Assembly (NCBI RefSeq): GCF_900292035.1
Contig: NZ_OMPO01000003.1
Span: 372,001-436,000 of the forward strand
Reading direction: 5' to 3'
Length of the DNA: 64,000 nt
Source: Blastococcus sp. Marseille-P5729
GTDB lineage: Bacteria; Actinomycetota; Actinomycetes; Mycobacteriales; Antricoccaceae
The notes beneath the pieces are model-generated. The model was given only the letters and a program-made list of their open reading frames with translations, searched no databases and was not told the DNA's origin. Each line of letters opens with the position of its first letter. Within the stretch, counting starts at the first letter, position 1. The position numbers and the translations under genes were made by a program. Shown in pieces: positions 63,061 through 64,000 of this stretch.

Positions 63061-63881
63061 GCTGTGCCGGAGGGGTGGCTGACGCGCCACTTCTTCGCGC
63101 TGAACCAGGCCAGGCCGGCGATCGCCGCGGCGGCGCCGATCGCTGCCGTGCTGAGCACGACCGGCTTGGGTGCGGCGAGGCGGTCCAGACGCTCCTGCAG
63201 CGAGACGCCGTGCGAGAACCGCAGCACGGGCCAGTCATGCTCGATCGCGATCGACTTGAGCTCCCGGTCGGGGTTGACGACGGCGGGGTGGCCCACCGCC
63301 TCGAGCATCGGCAGGTCGGTGATCGAGTCGCTGTAGGCGTAGCACTGCGCCAGGTCGTAACCGTGCTTGGTCGCCATCTCGCGCATCGCGACCGCCTTGT
63401 TCGGACCGTAGGCGTAGAAGTCGATCTCTCCGGTGTACTTCCCGTCCTCGACAGCGATCCGGGTGGCGACGACGTGGTCCGCGCCGAGCATGCCGGCGAT
63501 CGGCTCGACGACCTCGGATCCGCTGGCCGACACCACCACCACATCGCGTCCGGCCGCCTTGTGCTCCGCGATCAACGTGGTCGCCTCTTCGTACACGATG
63601 GGAGATACAACATCGTGCAGCGTCTCGGCGACGATCGAGCGCACCTGAGAGACGTCCCAGCCTGCCACGAGCTGCGTGAGGTGACGGCGGACCTTCTCGA
63701 TCTGGTCCTCGTCGGCGCCGTTGCCCATGAACACCAGCTGTGCGTAGGTCGACTTGATGACCCCGCGGCGGCTGATCAGGCCGCCGGCGAAGAAGTGCTT
63801 GCCGAACGCCAAGGCGCTGGACTTGGCGATGATGGTCTTGTCGAGGTCGAAGAACGCTGCTTGCCGCTGGGCGGTGCTCAC
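63057..63881 (-). CDS. HAD-IB family phosphatase (SerB-like), Rv3661-like
   Basis: This 274-residue protein has AAFFDLDKTIIAKSS (nucleophile and acid aspartates), VVVSASGSEVVEP, and YAYSDSITDLPMLEAVGHP, the complete HAD-IB motif set. A C-terminal transmembrane helix (VVLSTAAIGAAAAIAGLAWF) anchors it. It resembles the inhibition-of-morphological-differentiation/SerB-like group encoded next to the septum-site gene ssd in actinobacteria. The GTG at 63881 follows a TATGCT box by 7 bases; an ATG at 63893 is an alternative. Confidence 0.85.
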   Translation of the reverse strand: MSTAQRQAAFFDLDKTIIAKSSALAFGKHFFAGGLISRRGVIKSTYAQLVFMGNGADEDQIEKVRRHLTQLVAGWDVSQVRSIVAETLHDVVSPIVYEEATTLIAEHKAAGRDVVVVSASGSEVVEPIAGMLGADHVVATRIAVEDGKYTGEIDFYAYGPNKAVAMREMATKHGYDLAQCYAYSDSITDLPMLEAVGHPAVVNPDRELKSIAIEHDWPVLRFSHGVSLQERLDRLAAPKPVVLSTAAIGAAAAIAGLAWFSAKKWRVSHPSGTA

Positions 63882-63888
63882 GCCGCTC

Positions 63889-63894
63889 AGCATA
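63889..63894 (-). promoter_or_regulatory. -10 box, leaderless promoter of the HAD phosphatase gene
   Basis: On the minus strand TATGCT is followed by seven bases and then the GTG at 63881. The remaining bases to 64000 show no gene start I can support. Confidence 0.45.
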
Positions 63895-64000
63895 TGACGC
63901 GCGGCTCCTAGCAGATGCCGCCCACCGGCACCGGTGCTGACCAGGCGTTCGTCCACAGCCGCGCGGCTCGTCCACAATCGCCCTCGGCCGGCTTGGGAAA

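Overview
The window is from the chromosome of a high-GC actinobacterium. Evidence includes a WhiB protein, a PASTA-tailed penicillin-binding protein, many GTG and TTG starts, many leaderless promoters, a fused MrpAB subunit and a mycofactocin cluster. The backbone follows the gene order known from Mycobacterium tuberculosis Rv3660c-Rv3683 (metallophosphoesterase, ponA2, whiB4, two ArsA-like ATPases, DUF4177, RidA, MBL, crp, nth, TlpA, nudL, marP, epoxide hydrolase, holin-X, acs, HAD phosphatase). Lineage-specific blocks are inserted into it. I cannot name the genus from sequence alone.

Layout. 1-731: truncated acyl-CoA dehydrogenase-like gene and tRNA-Pro(CGG). 0.8-9.6 kb: metallophosphoesterase/PBP pair, whiB4-like gene, ArsA pair, and a DUF4177-RidA-Nudix-MBL run. 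9.8-19.8 kb: indolepyruvate:ferredoxin oxidoreductase, beta-CASP nuclease, stand-alone trpB, UvrA-like ABC protein, and an AbiEi/DUF559 gene framed by two near-identical 50-bp hairpin repeats. 19.8-25.6 kb: crp, nth, a thioredoxin-cupredoxin-protease operon (TlpA, NudL, cupredoxin, MarP) and an epoxide-hydrolase-like gene. 25.6-32.4 kb: holin-X protein and a complete, translationally coupled Mrp Na+/H+ antiporter operon (mrpA(B)-C-D-E-F-G). 32.5-39.4 kb: acs, a P-type ATPase, and a permease/DUF1980 pair. 39.4-42.7 kb: a decaying catechol ortho-cleavage locus (catB and catC intact, catA reduced to a 65-residue in-frame remnant, a LysR fragment) followed by an orphan znuA. 42.9-46 kb: FKBP, a Fic-like protein and a fatty-acid CoA ligase.

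46.1-62.7 kb is a mycofactocin region. It holds a nicotinoprotein-type zinc alcohol dehydrogenase, a MoxR/vWA pair, mftA-B-C-D on the plus strand, and a divergent six-gene coupled operon, mftR-X-Y-Z-mftF-mftE, on the minus strand. X, Y and Z are three unrecognised membrane proteins and the best candidate for an undescribed part of the system.

A 5.2-kb unit (49.30-54.50 kb), bounded by matching IS5-type inverted ends at CTAG sites, is inserted exactly at the mftE stop codon. It carries a ykkC-class riboswitch candidate, a frameshifted HAD-Nudix gene, a frameshifted IS110 transposase, ctaA and a two-frame IS5-type transposase. The window ends with a small membrane protein and a SerB-like HAD phosphatase.

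All calls are from reading the sequence; no database searches were run.
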